Assembly: GCA_045643285.1 (NCBI GenBank)
Contig: JAZUKN010000097.1
Coordinates: 51,462-115,461, forward strand
Source: UMGS1696 sp045643285
GTDB taxonomy: Bacteria > Bacillota > Clostridia > Oscillospirales > CAG-272
Direction: 5' to 3'
Length of the DNA: 64,000 nucleotides
Part shown: piece by piece, positions 16,622 to 24,267 of the stretch
Layout: each line of letters starts with the position of its first letter
Position numbering within the stretch: position 1 is the stretch's first letter
Position numbers and translations under genes: made by a program
Notes under the pieces: generated by a model
Told to the model about the DNA's origin: nothing
What the model saw: the letters and a program-made list of their open reading frames with translations, nothing else
Database searches by the model: none

Positions 16622-16651
16622 AAAAAAGCAAGTCGAAGGACTTGCTTTTTT
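16622..16651 (+). terminator. second terminator-like hairpin in the tRNA-Ser element
   Basis: AAAAAAGCAAGTC-GAAG-GACTTGCTTTTTT, directly after the duplicated tRNA 3' end, repeats the order tRNA end then terminator. Confidence 0.85.
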
Positions 16652-16655
16652 CAGT

Positions 16656-16756
16656 GATGTGTTCCACTTCGTGAAACGATAAGTACACTTCGTGCGTGAA
16701 GCGTACTTGCTCCGCAAGCACAGTGAAGTTGCCTGCGGGCGTGTGTGGAACAGATC
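16656..16756 (+). repeat. ~100-bp module with terminal inverted repeats, copy 1
   Basis: Bounded by GATGTGTTCC and GGAACAGATC. The inside is mostly identical to the module at 26927-27030 on the other strand, for example ACACTTCGTGCGTGAAGCG and GCCTGCGGGCGTG. It contains several short palindromes and no open frame; MITE-like by structure. Confidence 0.7.
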
Positions 16757-16757
16757 T

Positions 16758-16853
16758 TTTCACTTTGCAAAGCAAAACTTCACTTCGGCGTAGCCGATAC
16801 TTCACTTTCGTTGTAAGACGAAAACTTCACTTTCTCATACGGCAACGCCGTAT
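16758..16853 (+). repeat. array of unrelated hairpins with ACTTCACT linkers, copy 1
   Basis: Four hairpins, TTTGC-AAA-GCAAA, TCGGC-GTA-GCCGA, TTTCGT-x-ACGAAA and ATACGGC-AAC-GCCGTAT, differ in sequence but are each separated by ACTTCACT, with a period of about 22-26 bases. Confidence 0.8.
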
Positions 16854-16929
16854 ATCATATCGCAGATATATCATTTTCTGAAACCCCATAGACTTTTATC
16901 GGTTTTTCGCTTCTTCGGGAAAAACTTAT

Positions 16930-16958
16930 TTGACAAATCTTCCATATTATGCTATAAT
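16930..16958 (+). promoter_or_regulatory. promoter of the comEC operon
   Basis: TTGACA (16930-16935) and TATAAT (16953-16958), spacer 17, about 30 bases before the first GTG of the operon. Confidence 0.8.
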
Positions 16959-16987
16959 ATCCGAAAACACTGACGGGGGTGGATGCC

Positions 16988-17323
16988 GTGAATGACGAAG
17001 CGGAGCGCAGGAAAGTTCTGTTCCTCGAGGCTGTCAGATACGCCGAGCTATGCCGCGACGATCTCGGCGACGACGAGTACGGCACGATGATCCGCGCGGT
17101 GTGGACACTCCTCAATCCGGCAAAGGTCGCGGACAGACCGATGTCGGTCAGCACATACATAAAAAACGAAAACGGCGACAATGTCCGCTTTACTGCTCAT
17201 TCTCACGAGAAAGAGCCTCTCCGCCTGTCGTTCGACGATATCCTCGTCTACCGCAGTATGGAAAACGGAAACGGAGCCGCACACTATATCACAGACAGAT
17301 TTTGCCCGAAAAAGATTATCTGA
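16988..17323 (+). CDS. hypothetical protein
   Basis: A 111-residue acidic, soluble protein that I do not recognise. It is rich in charged residues, with a helical first half (EAERRKVLFLEAVRYAELC) and a second half resembling a small beta domain ending in a basic patch. The GTG at 16988 has GGGGGTGG five bases upstream; a GTG three codons earlier lies inside that site. It is the first gene after a strong promoter and precedes the EamA transporter by 16 bases. Coding nature is supported by position, promoter and spacing rather than by homology. Confidence 0.55.
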   Translation: MNDEAERRKVLFLEAVRYAELCRDDLGDDEYGTMIRAVWTLLNPAKVADRPMSVSTYIKNENGDNVRFTAHSHEKEPLRLSFDDILVYRSMENGNGAAHYITDRFCPKKII

Positions 17324-17339
17324 AGGAATTTTTATCACA

Positions 17340-18248
17340 ATGCAGTATTTTATCCAGTATCTCCTTTTGTTCATCACGATTTGCTGTCAGTCCTCACAGG
17401 ACTTCTTCATAAAAACATTCAAAGAATCAGACAGATCTCACCTTACGTTTGACGCAAATATCCGTTTTTGCGCCGTATCGTCCGGGTTTGAGTTCGTAGT
17501 TCTGATGCTCGTGTGGGCGCTGTTCGACAGAGGTCCGTTCTTTCATCTGCCGACCGCCGGATATTCCGTAATATTCGGTATCGCCTTTGCCGGAGCGACA
17601 CTGTTCACTCTGCTTGCAATAGCGGAAGGCTCTCTTGCTCTTTCCGGACTTGTCATTTCGTATTCGCTTCTCATGCCGACGACATGGAGCATCATTTTCG
17701 ACGGCAGCGACGTCTATAAACACTGGCAGTTCATCGTCGGGATCGTCCTTCTGTGCCTCTCGCTTTTCCTTATCCGGGGAAAAGACGGCGAACAAGGTCA
17801 GAAAAAGATCACCAAGCGCTGGATCATCTACGTTATATTAGCGTTTTTCTCAAACGGCGTGTGTAACATTGTAATGGATGTTCATCAGCAGTCGTACCCC
17901 GGACAGTACCGCTCGGCGTTTCTCGCCATGTCGATGATCGTCGTTGTGGCGGTGTGCGCGGCAGTTATTCTGATCAGACACAGTAAAAATGTGCGCTACG
18001 TCCGTAAGCCGCTCATTATCTTTTCGTCTCTCAACGGTACGGTGAACGCCACCGCAAACCTTTTGCTTATGACGATAATAGGAGTCGGACTTATCCCTGC
18101 CGCCGTGATGTTCCCCGTAATGTCGGCAGGCCAGTCGATATTCTGCTTCCTTATCTCGTTCATCCTCTTCAGAGAAAGATTCACGAAAAATCAGTACATC
18201 GGATATTTTCTCGGCGCGCTGTCCGTCGTACTGCTCAATATGGCATAA
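17340..18248 (+). CDS. EamA/DMT-type small-molecule transporter
   Basis: A 302-residue membrane protein with about ten hydrophobic segments in two halves, the layout of the drug/metabolite transporter superfamily (EamA). The first half starts QYLLLFITICC; a cytoplasmic basic loop (RGKDGEQGQKKITKR) separates the halves; the end has GYFLGALSVVLLNM, a typical last helix. The substrate is unknown. I chose the ATG at 17340 with AAGGA upstream; a longer frame opening at 17181 overlaps the previous gene out of frame. It lies in an operon with rnhA, DUF1294 and comEC. Confidence 0.85.
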   Translation: MQYFIQYLLLFITICCQSSQDFFIKTFKESDRSHLTFDANIRFCAVSSGFEFVVLMLVWALFDRGPFFHLPTAGYSVIFGIAFAGATLFTLLAIAEGSLALSGLVISYSLLMPTTWSIIFDGSDVYKHWQFIVGIVLLCLSLFLIRGKDGEQGQKKITKRWIIYVILAFFSNGVCNIVMDVHQQSYPGQYRSAFLAMSMIVVVAVCAAVILIRHSKNVRYVRKPLIIFSSLNGTVNATANLLLMTIIGVGLIPAAVMFPVMSAGQSIFCFLISFILFRERFTKNQYIGYFLGALSVVLLNMA

Positions 18249-18266
18249 AAATCGTACAGGTGGAAT

Positions 18267-18707
18267 ATGACACACGTTGATATTTATACGGACGGCTCGT
18301 GTCTCGGCAATCCCGGGGCAGGCGGCTGGGGTGCCGTACTCGTCTGTAACGGAGTTGAAAAAGTTCTGTCGGGTGGCGAGCGCGACACGACCAACAACCG
18401 TATGGAGCTGACAGCCGCGATACGCGCACTTTCCTGCCTCAATCGGGCGTGCGAGGTACGGCTGACTACCGATTCAAAATACCTCTGCGACGGTCTTTCA
18501 AAGGGTTGGGCGCGCTCGTGGAAAGCGAAAGGCTGGAAGAAAGCCGACAATAAGCCTGCGCTCAACGCCGAGCTGTGGGACGAGCTTCTCACTCTCATCG
18601 AACGCCACGAAATGACGTACGTCTGGGTGAAAGGTCACGCCGGACACCCGTATAACGAACGCTGTGACGCACTTGCGACTGCGGAAGCGGCAAAATTCTC
18701 GAAATGA
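18267..18707 (+). CDS. rnhA: ribonuclease HI
   Basis: A 146-residue RNase HI, normal length. All catalytic residues are visible: Asp9 in YTDGSC, Glu47 in NRMEL, Asp69 in TTDSKY and Asp134 in ERCDALA, with His124 in KGHAGH. It degrades the RNA of RNA:DNA hybrids. It overlaps the next gene (ATGA). Confidence 0.96.
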   Translation: MTHVDIYTDGSCLGNPGAGGWGAVLVCNGVEKVLSGGERDTTNNRMELTAAIRALSCLNRACEVRLTTDSKYLCDGLSKGWARSWKAKGWKKADNKPALNAELWDELLTLIERHEMTYVWVKGHAGHPYNERCDALATAEAAKFSK

Positions 18708-18991
18708 ACACGGCACTGCATACTGCGCTCGGCGTGTATTTAGCCGTCATCTCGGTTTATGCGGTCATTTTGACCGTATACGATAAAATTGCGGCGAAAA
18801 AGGGGATAAGCCGTATATCCGAAAAAAGCCTTATGATAACGGCGGCACTCGGCGGCTCGGTTGCGATGTACCTTACGATGCTTCTTGTCCGCCATAAAGT
18901 GAGAAAAACAAAATTCATGGCAGGGATCCCTGCGATAGCGACAGTAGAAGCGGTACTGGTACTTTTTCTTCACTGCCGTTTCTTTGTATAA
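18704..18991 (+). CDS. DUF1294 small membrane protein
   Basis: A 95-residue protein with three hydrophobic segments and the DUF1294 pattern: YDKIAAKKG near residue 26, RISEKSL, ALGGSVAMYL and the conserved RHKVRKTKF. Function is unknown. Start overlaps the rnhA stop, suggesting coupled translation. Confidence 0.85.
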   Translation: MNTALHTALGVYLAVISVYAVILTVYDKIAAKKGISRISEKSLMITAALGGSVAMYLTMLLVRHKVRKTKFMAGIPAIATVEAVLVLFLHCRFFV

Positions 18992-19022
18992 ATCAAAAAA
19001 ATAAATTATTTGAGGTGGAGTT

Positions 19023-21314
19023 ATGCTCCGGCACCTGCGAAATAACGGTACGACTGCGATGTTCCTCGGCTTCTTTGTGATGTCGTGTGTCTTCGCGTAC
19101 TGTCCGTTTTTCGTAAAGATCGCCGCTGCGTCCGCCTTTTTTGTTTGCTTTGTCCTTTTGAGATTCAAAAAACTCGCCGACCGTGTGACGCGCGGAGACC
19201 GACTTCTCAAACGCGGACTGTCGCTTCTTTGCGCGGCTGTGGCTGTCGCAGGTGTGTTTTCCGCCTGCACGTTTGACTTGTTTTTTGCTTATACCGATTC
19301 TGCGTCCGGCAAAAGCGAGACTGCGCGGTTTTATATCTCCGGAGTCGAAAAAGAGTACAGCTATCTCACACTGTACCGTGCGGAGACGGTTGATTCCGAC
19401 CTCATTCCGAACGGATGCGAGGTCATACTCACGTCGGAATACAGCGGCATCGAAACAGGGACTTACCTCGACGCAGACGTAACATACCGCTCGCTTCACG
19501 ATTCCGACAGCGCATATTTCGACGGTATGAGATATTATCTTCCGCGAGGCGTGATGATCTTTGCCGACAGCGAGGACTGCGAATTTGTCGAGCTTAAACA
19601 GCGCTTCGGCGTAAAGCAGTTCTTCGGCGATATCCGCACACGCCTTTCCTCTGCGATCCGCGCACATTGCGGAAACGGTACGGGCGAGCTTGCGTCTGCC
19701 GTTCTGCTCGGCGACAGAACGGGACTCGACAAGTCGGCAGTGCGCGATTTCCGTCGGCTTGGTATCTCACATCTGCTCGTCATAAGCGGAACACACTTCT
19801 CGGCGTTCATCACTCTGCTCGACTATCTGCTCCGGCGACTCAAACGCAGGCCGAAAGAGCGCGCCGCCGTGTGTATCTGCTTTACCGTTCTGTTCATGTG
19901 CATCACGGGCTTTACGCCGTCGGTCGTCAGAGCGGGGATAATGCACCTGCTCGCCGAAATATCGGTTCTCATAATGCGTAAGCCGAACAATGAGACGGCG
20001 TACGCATTATCGGGTGCTGTCCTTGTCGCCGTCAGCCCGTTTTCGGTGTTGGACATCGGACTCCAGCTTTCATACACCGCGACATTTGCGTGTATCGTGT
20101 ATCTTTCATGCCGCAGTAAGATACGGAGCCGACTTTTCGGCAGAAGAAAAAAGACGGAAGAAAAACGCCTTCTTCTGCGCCGGCTTGCGGACGGAGTGTT
20201 CGACGGGATTTTTCTCACTTTTGCCGTGCAAATGTACACACTTCCGCTCTCGTGGCTCTATTTCGGTGAAATTTCGCTTTTCTCGATCCCTGCGAACATC
20301 GTGGCAATACCGCTCGTTTCTGTTCTGATGTACCTTTCTGCGGTGTACATCATCACATATCCGCTGACCGTGCTGATCTTTCCGCTGTCCCGTCTGATCG
20401 AGGGCTACACCGGACTTGTCATGAAGCTGTTCGGCTTTTTCTCGCGTATAAAAGGAATCACGGTGTCGGTCGACTACCGTTTCACGGTTTTCTTCGTCGT
20501 GCCGCTCGCCGTGTTGCTTGTGATTCTTCCGCTCACGAAGAGAAAGCATATCACAGCCGCACTTGCGTCTGCTGTGTTTGTCGTGTTTCTCGCCACGGTG
20601 ATTGTTGCCGGAAGTGTCGTTTCGTCGTCGGATAAGATTTCTTACGTTCCCGACGGAAAGAACGACGGTCTTGTCGTCCGTTCGGGCGGAAAGATACTTG
20701 TCGCCGATATGTCGACGGGCGGCTTCGGATATTCGTATTCGCTCACGTCTGAGGCACGGCGGCTGAACGTGACCGAAACGGACGCCGTTCTGCTGACGCA
20801 TTACCATAACAGGCATATCCGGTTCTTCGGCTCTCTTTGTGAGCGTGAGACAGTCTCGACGCTCGTTCTGCCGTCACCGATGAACGAAAACGAAGAGCTG
20901 ATATGTTTGGCGCTTTGTGAAACTGCGGAAGAATACGGCATCGAAGTCGTCGTAATAGAGCCGGATGAAGAGTATCTTTTCGGCGATGTTTACGTGAATA
21001 TCCTGCCGCGCGTGTATCTCAGCCGCACCACTCATCCGATAAGCGGTATTACGGTGAAAGAACAGGGCGGGGAGGAATACACTCTCGTTTCGTCCTCGTG
21101 GAACGACGGAGGCGACGAATACCTCTCGGCTGTCGGGAACGCAGATTTCGTTTTCTTCGGCGAACACAGCCCCGTGTACAAGAACAAATTTGACCTTTCA
21201 CTCTCTCCTGACGTTAAGACAGTCGTCGGCGGAGAATCGTTTTATAGATTCCTACAGCCCGAGTCGGCGGAAAAATATGCGTCGGTGTTTACAAAAAGGG
21301 AAGCTGAAAACTGA
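19023..21314 (+). CDS. comEC: ComEC/Rec2 family DNA-uptake channel protein
   Basis: A 763-residue ComEC. It has N-terminal hydrophobic segments with an extracellular DUF4131-like part (to ~190), the competence core with LLVISGTHFSAF (the family's LxxSGxH motif), several membrane helices to about 540, and a C-terminal metallo-beta-lactamase-like domain. ComEC forms the channel for single-stranded DNA in transformation, and the C-terminal domain is thought to degrade one strand. Here the metal motif reads THYHNRH (His593, His595, His598) with Arg597 in place of the Asp of HxHxDH, so nuclease activity is doubtful. GGTGGAG precedes the start. No comEA or comEB is adjacent. Confidence 0.9.
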   Translation: MLRHLRNNGTTAMFLGFFVMSCVFAYCPFFVKIAAASAFFVCFVLLRFKKLADRVTRGDRLLKRGLSLLCAAVAVAGVFSACTFDLFFAYTDSASGKSETARFYISGVEKEYSYLTLYRAETVDSDLIPNGCEVILTSEYSGIETGTYLDADVTYRSLHDSDSAYFDGMRYYLPRGVMIFADSEDCEFVELKQRFGVKQFFGDIRTRLSSAIRAHCGNGTGELASAVLLGDRTGLDKSAVRDFRRLGISHLLVISGTHFSAFITLLDYLLRRLKRRPKERAAVCICFTVLFMCITGFTPSVVRAGIMHLLAEISVLIMRKPNNETAYALSGAVLVAVSPFSVLDIGLQLSYTATFACIVYLSCRSKIRSRLFGRRKKTEEKRLLLRRLADGVFDGIFLTFAVQMYTLPLSWLYFGEISLFSIPANIVAIPLVSVLMYLSAVYIITYPLTVLIFPLSRLIEGYTGLVMKLFGFFSRIKGITVSVDYRFTVFFVVPLAVLLVILPLTKRKHITAALASAVFVVFLATVIVAGSVVSSSDKISYVPDGKNDGLVVRSGGKILVADMSTGGFGYSYSLTSEARRLNVTETDAVLLTHYHNRHIRFFGSLCERETVSTLVLPSPMNENEELICLALCETAEEYGIEVVVIEPDEEYLFGDVYVNILPRVYLSRTTHPISGITVKEQGGEEYTLVSSSWNDGGDEYLSAVGNADFVFFGEHSPVYKNKFDLSLSPDVKTVVGGESFYRFLQPESAEKYASVFTKREAEN

Positions 21315-21343
21315 AAAAGAGCAGACTGAATAAATCTGCTCTT
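21313..21343. terminator. bidirectional terminator between comEC and the small minus-strand gene
   Basis: AAGAGCAGA pairs with TCTGCTCTT across a nine-base loop. The minus-strand U-tract (TTTTTCAGTTTTC) is better than the plus-strand one. Confidence 0.65.
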
Positions 21344-21358
21344 GTATGTTTGGGATTA

Positions 21359-21547
21359 TTATTCGTTTTTTTCACCGTAGCCCATTTTGACGGTGAGGTC
21401 GCCGAGACTCTTGTCGTACTGAGCTTTCGTTATCGCACCGTGCAAGAGGAACGTGTCAAGAAGCTCTATCTGCCGCTCGTACAGCGCACGTTTTTTCTCG
21501 TCCGGTGAGAGCGCGCCGAGTTCGTTTTCTCTCACGATCTTTTCCAT
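21359..21547 (-). CDS. small SHOCT-like protein, unknown function
   Basis: A 62-residue soluble protein. Residues about 25-50 (RQIELLDTFLLHGAITKAQYDKSL) have the two-helix SHOCT-type pattern, a short C-terminal domain found in many Firmicutes proteins. The ATG at 21547 has GAGGTTGG eight bases upstream. It stands alone between convergent comEC and a divergent transporter. Its assignment is tentative. Confidence 0.6.
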   Translation of the reverse strand: MEKIVRENELGALSPDEKKRALYERQIELLDTFLLHGAITKAQYDKSLGDLTVKMGYGEKNE

Positions 21548-21657
21548 GATTCCAACCTCAAATAGTAAACCTTTTCGCCCATTATAGCACAAAACCTCAT
21601 AAAAATCACGGGAAAGATAAATTTCTCCAAAAATTCCGTAAAATCAACTCGGAAAGA

Positions 21658-21685
21658 TTGACTTTTCGGAATAATATGCTATTAT
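21658..21685 (+). promoter_or_regulatory. candidate promoter of the transporter-GH39 operon
   Basis: TTGACT (21658-21663) and TATTAT (21680-21685), spacer 16. Confidence 0.5.
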
Positions 21686-21723
21686 CTTAATGAAGAAATA
21701 TTCATACAAAAACAGGCGAAAAA

Positions 21724-22635
21724 ATGACAAAACAAGCTAAAGCGATGACAGCCGCCGCGCTCGGCTACTGTATATGCGGACTTTCTTTTCTGTTCTCGAA
21801 AAAAGCACTGCTCATAACGGAGCCGTTCATTCTGCTCGCGTGCCGCTTTGCGCTGACCGTAGTCGTGCTGAACGTGATGCTCCTCTTCGGAATCATAAAA
21901 GTGAAGATACCGAAGAAAGCCATAATTCCGGCAGTCGTTCTCGGACTCGTTCAGCCCGTGCTGTACTTCATTCTCGAAAACTACGGACTCAAATACACGT
22001 CCACCTCGTTCACGGGTATGCTTTCGTCCGTCAGCCCGATATTTGCGACGGTACTCGGCGTGATTTTCCTCCGAGAACGTCCGAACGTGAAACAGTGGCT
22101 CTTTACCATGCTGTCGATAATCGGCGTTGCTCTCGTTTCAGTCGGTGACGGCGGAGGAGAGAACACCGTTGCAGGTGTACTGTGCCTCTTCGGCGCGTAC
22201 CTCTGCGGAGCGGTATATAATCTTCTCGCGCGGTATCTTGCCACCGATCTTTCTCCGTTCTCGATCACTTATATTATGTTCATGATCGGCTTCGCTTTCT
22301 TCGCGTCCGCCGCGTTCGTGATGTACGGAGGGGAAACTTTGCCGATGATCGCGTCCGCGCTCAAAGAGAGGGATTTTATCATCTCGATATTCTATCTCGG
22401 TGCCGTCTCGTCGGTCGGTGCTTACTCGCTTATCAACTATTCCATGGGTGTATTGCCCGTCGCACGTGCCACAGTGTTCGGCAGTGTCTCGACGATCGTT
22501 TCGGTGCTGTCGGGACTAATAATAATGCACGACCCGTTCTCGCCCGTCAATATTGCGGCATTTGTATTGATACTCGTCGGAATATGGGGTGTGAACCGCT
22601 TCGCCGCTAAAGAGAAAACGGAGGTAACAAAATGA
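21724..22635 (+). CDS. EamA/DMT-type transporter
   Basis: A 303-residue ten-helix protein with two EamA repeats: the first ends with FLRERPNVKQWLFTMLSIIGV, the second with MHDPFSPVNIAAFVLILVGIWGVN, both typical of the family's fifth and tenth helices. The substrate is unknown. Its last four bases overlap the start of the GH39 gene (ATGA), so the two are co-translated; a role in handling a sugar or aglycone released by that enzyme is inference. Confidence 0.9.
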   Translation: MTKQAKAMTAAALGYCICGLSFLFSKKALLITEPFILLACRFALTVVVLNVMLLFGIIKVKIPKKAIIPAVVLGLVQPVLYFILENYGLKYTSTSFTGMLSSVSPIFATVLGVIFLRERPNVKQWLFTMLSIIGVALVSVGDGGGENTVAGVLCLFGAYLCGAVYNLLARYLATDLSPFSITYIMFMIGFAFFASAAFVMYGGETLPMIASALKERDFIISIFYLGAVSSVGAYSLINYSMGVLPVARATVFGSVSTIVSVLSGLIIMHDPFSPVNIAAFVLILVGIWGVNRFAAKEKTEVTK

Positions 22636-23981
22636 AAGAGATCAAGCTGTACCCCGATATGATCAAGGGAAAGATAAAACCGCTTCACGGAGTCGGCGGC
22701 GGACCTCTCACGGGGCATTTCGAGAACGACGCGACGGAGGAATTTATCGCCGCAGGCATACCGTACTCCCGTCTTCACGATATAGAATGGCCGCTCGGCT
22801 CGGGCGAGTTCGTCGATATACACTGCATTTTCCCCGACTTCGATAAGGACGAAAACGACCCGGCGTCGTATAACTTCACGTTCACCGATCTATATATAAA
22901 GGCGATAATCGCCGCAGGCACGAAGCCGTTCTACCGTCTCGGAAACAGTATCGAGCAGTGGGAAGTCAAGAGATACATCCACCCGCCGAAGGACTTCGCC
23001 AAATGGGGACGGGTCTGCTCGCATATCGTCGCGCACTATAACGAGGGCTGGGCGGACGGATTTCATTTCGGGATAGAGTATTGGGAAATATGGAACGAGC
23101 CGGAGCTGAAAGACCAGAACTTCACCGGTACGGATGAAGAAATGCTCTCGCTCTACGACACCGCCGCACGGATTCTGAAAGCAGATCACCCGAATATCAA
23201 GGTCGGCGGACTTGCGACCTGCTCTCCCGGAACGCCTATCGCCGAAGAACTTCTCAAAATGGCGGCAAACGGCACACCGCTCGACTTCTTCTCGTGGCAC
23301 GGGTATTCCGATTCTCCCGAAATGAGCGCATTTTTCGCGCGTCAGGCGGACGAACTGCTCACAAAATACGGGCTTGACAATGTCGAGAGCATATACGATG
23401 AATGGAACTACGTCGTTCGCTGGGATGAAACGATAGGCTCAAGCATACGGCTTCACAAAACTGCGTTCTGCGGTGCGTACATCTCGGCAGTGCTGTCGAC
23501 GATACAGGAGCTTCGCGTTGACAAAGCGATGCTCTACGACGCGCAGGTGAAGATACATAACTGGTGCTCGCCATTCTCGGAAGCTCCGACGGAGCGGCAC
23601 GCCGAGCGAAAGAAAGTCACGATAGAGAAGCCTTACTACGCGCTGTATAACTGGAATAAGCTCTACGTTCTCGGAGATGAGATAGAGTGCATCTCGGACG
23701 GGAAGATATATTCCGCCGCCGCGAAAAAGGACGGCGAGATATGCGTGAATCTCGCGTATTTCTCTGACGAAAACAAATTCGGCGTCGGCACTCCTCCCGA
23801 TGAGAAAATCACGTTCACGCTCGACGGATATACGTTTGACGAGGCGGAAATATTCCTCACCGACAGCCGCCACACAAACGAAAAAATGCCCTTCGACGGC
23901 AAAACGTTCACGCTTCCCGGAAATAGCTTCGCACTTGTCAGATTCACGGGATGCAGAAAAGGTAGTATCGGTGCAGTTTGA
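22632..23981 (+). CDS. GH39-type beta-xylosidase-like glycoside hydrolase
   Basis: A 449-residue cytoplasmic enzyme (no signal peptide). It shows clan GH-A features: acid/base Glu156 in WEIWNEP, and nucleophile Glu257 in YDEWNY; FFSWHGYS lies between. The last ~130 residues form a beta-sandwich. GH39 members are beta-xylosidases or alpha-L-iduronidases; the plant-sugar context favours the first. GGAGG lies just before the start. It is translated with an EamA transporter and lies upstream of a GH95 enzyme. Confidence 0.85.
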   Translation: MKEIKLYPDMIKGKIKPLHGVGGGPLTGHFENDATEEFIAAGIPYSRLHDIEWPLGSGEFVDIHCIFPDFDKDENDPASYNFTFTDLYIKAIIAAGTKPFYRLGNSIEQWEVKRYIHPPKDFAKWGRVCSHIVAHYNEGWADGFHFGIEYWEIWNEPELKDQNFTGTDEEMLSLYDTAARILKADHPNIKVGGLATCSPGTPIAEELLKMAANGTPLDFFSWHGYSDSPEMSAFFARQADELLTKYGLDNVESIYDEWNYVVRWDETIGSSIRLHKTAFCGAYISAVLSTIQELRVDKAMLYDAQVKIHNWCSPFSEAPTERHAERKKVTIEKPYYALYNWNKLYVLGDEIECISDGKIYSAAAKKDGEICVNLAYFSDENKFGVGTPPDEKITFTLDGYTFDEAEIFLTDSRHTNEKMPFDGKTFTLPGNSFALVRFTGCRKGSIGAV

Positions 23982-23999
23982 CTGTAAAATGGATATACC

Positions 24000-24178
24000 A
24001 ATCCTTCCGTCACGGCAAGCCGTGCCACCTCCCTTTGCACAAGGGAGGCAAAAAAGAACAGAAGTATTGACGTAAGCCGTCAAGTATGAGTAAATCTTAC
24101 GGGGTGATGAAGAATAATTGGTTTGATAAAGGCTCCCTTGTGTAAAGGGAGCTGTCAACGAAGTTGACTGAGGGATTG
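24000..24178. repeat. composite inverted repeat element (MITE-like)
   Basis: The left end has CCAATCCTTCCGTCACGGC and CCTCCCTTTGCACAAGGGAGG; the right end has GGCTCCCTTGTGTAAAGGGAGC and GACTGAGGGATTG. The two ends are related in inverted orientation, giving an element of ~180 bp with near-terminal CAATCC/GGATTG. The middle has GACGTAAGCCGTC. No coding frame. Confidence 0.7.
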
Positions 24179-24267
24179 TTTTCAACACTTTGTTTTTTCA
24201 AACAGTGTTCTCTCCCTTGAAGTCATGTGATTTATTCAAAATAACATAAATATACAGAGGTATAAAA

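Larger units (their letters stand above)
16466..16853 (+). repeat. composite tRNA-associated element behind tRNA-Ser
   Basis: Reading away from the tRNA: a terminator hairpin nested in GTGAAAC/GTTTCAC; an inverted copy of the tRNA T-arm (GAGAGATTTGAA, 16510-16521); a hairpin GGCGG...CCGCC with the inner apex AACAGTCCGGTGGACTGTT; a direct 21-nt copy of the tRNA 3' end (16600-16620, matching 16448-16468); a second terminator; a ~100-bp module with terminal GATGTGTTCC / GGAACAGATC; then four hairpins joined by the linker ACTTCACT. The same architecture follows tRNA-Arg on the other strand near 27 kb. No protein is encoded. Confidence 0.85.

Noticed and set aside
16758..16853. CRISPR array
   Set aside because: Repeats are only 8 nt, the variable parts are 13-18 nt palindromes, and there are no cas genes.
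17181..17339. Longer start for the EamA transporter
   Set aside because: It would overlap the upstream gene by ~140 bases and add a non-homologous N-terminus; the ATG at 17340 fits the first helix.
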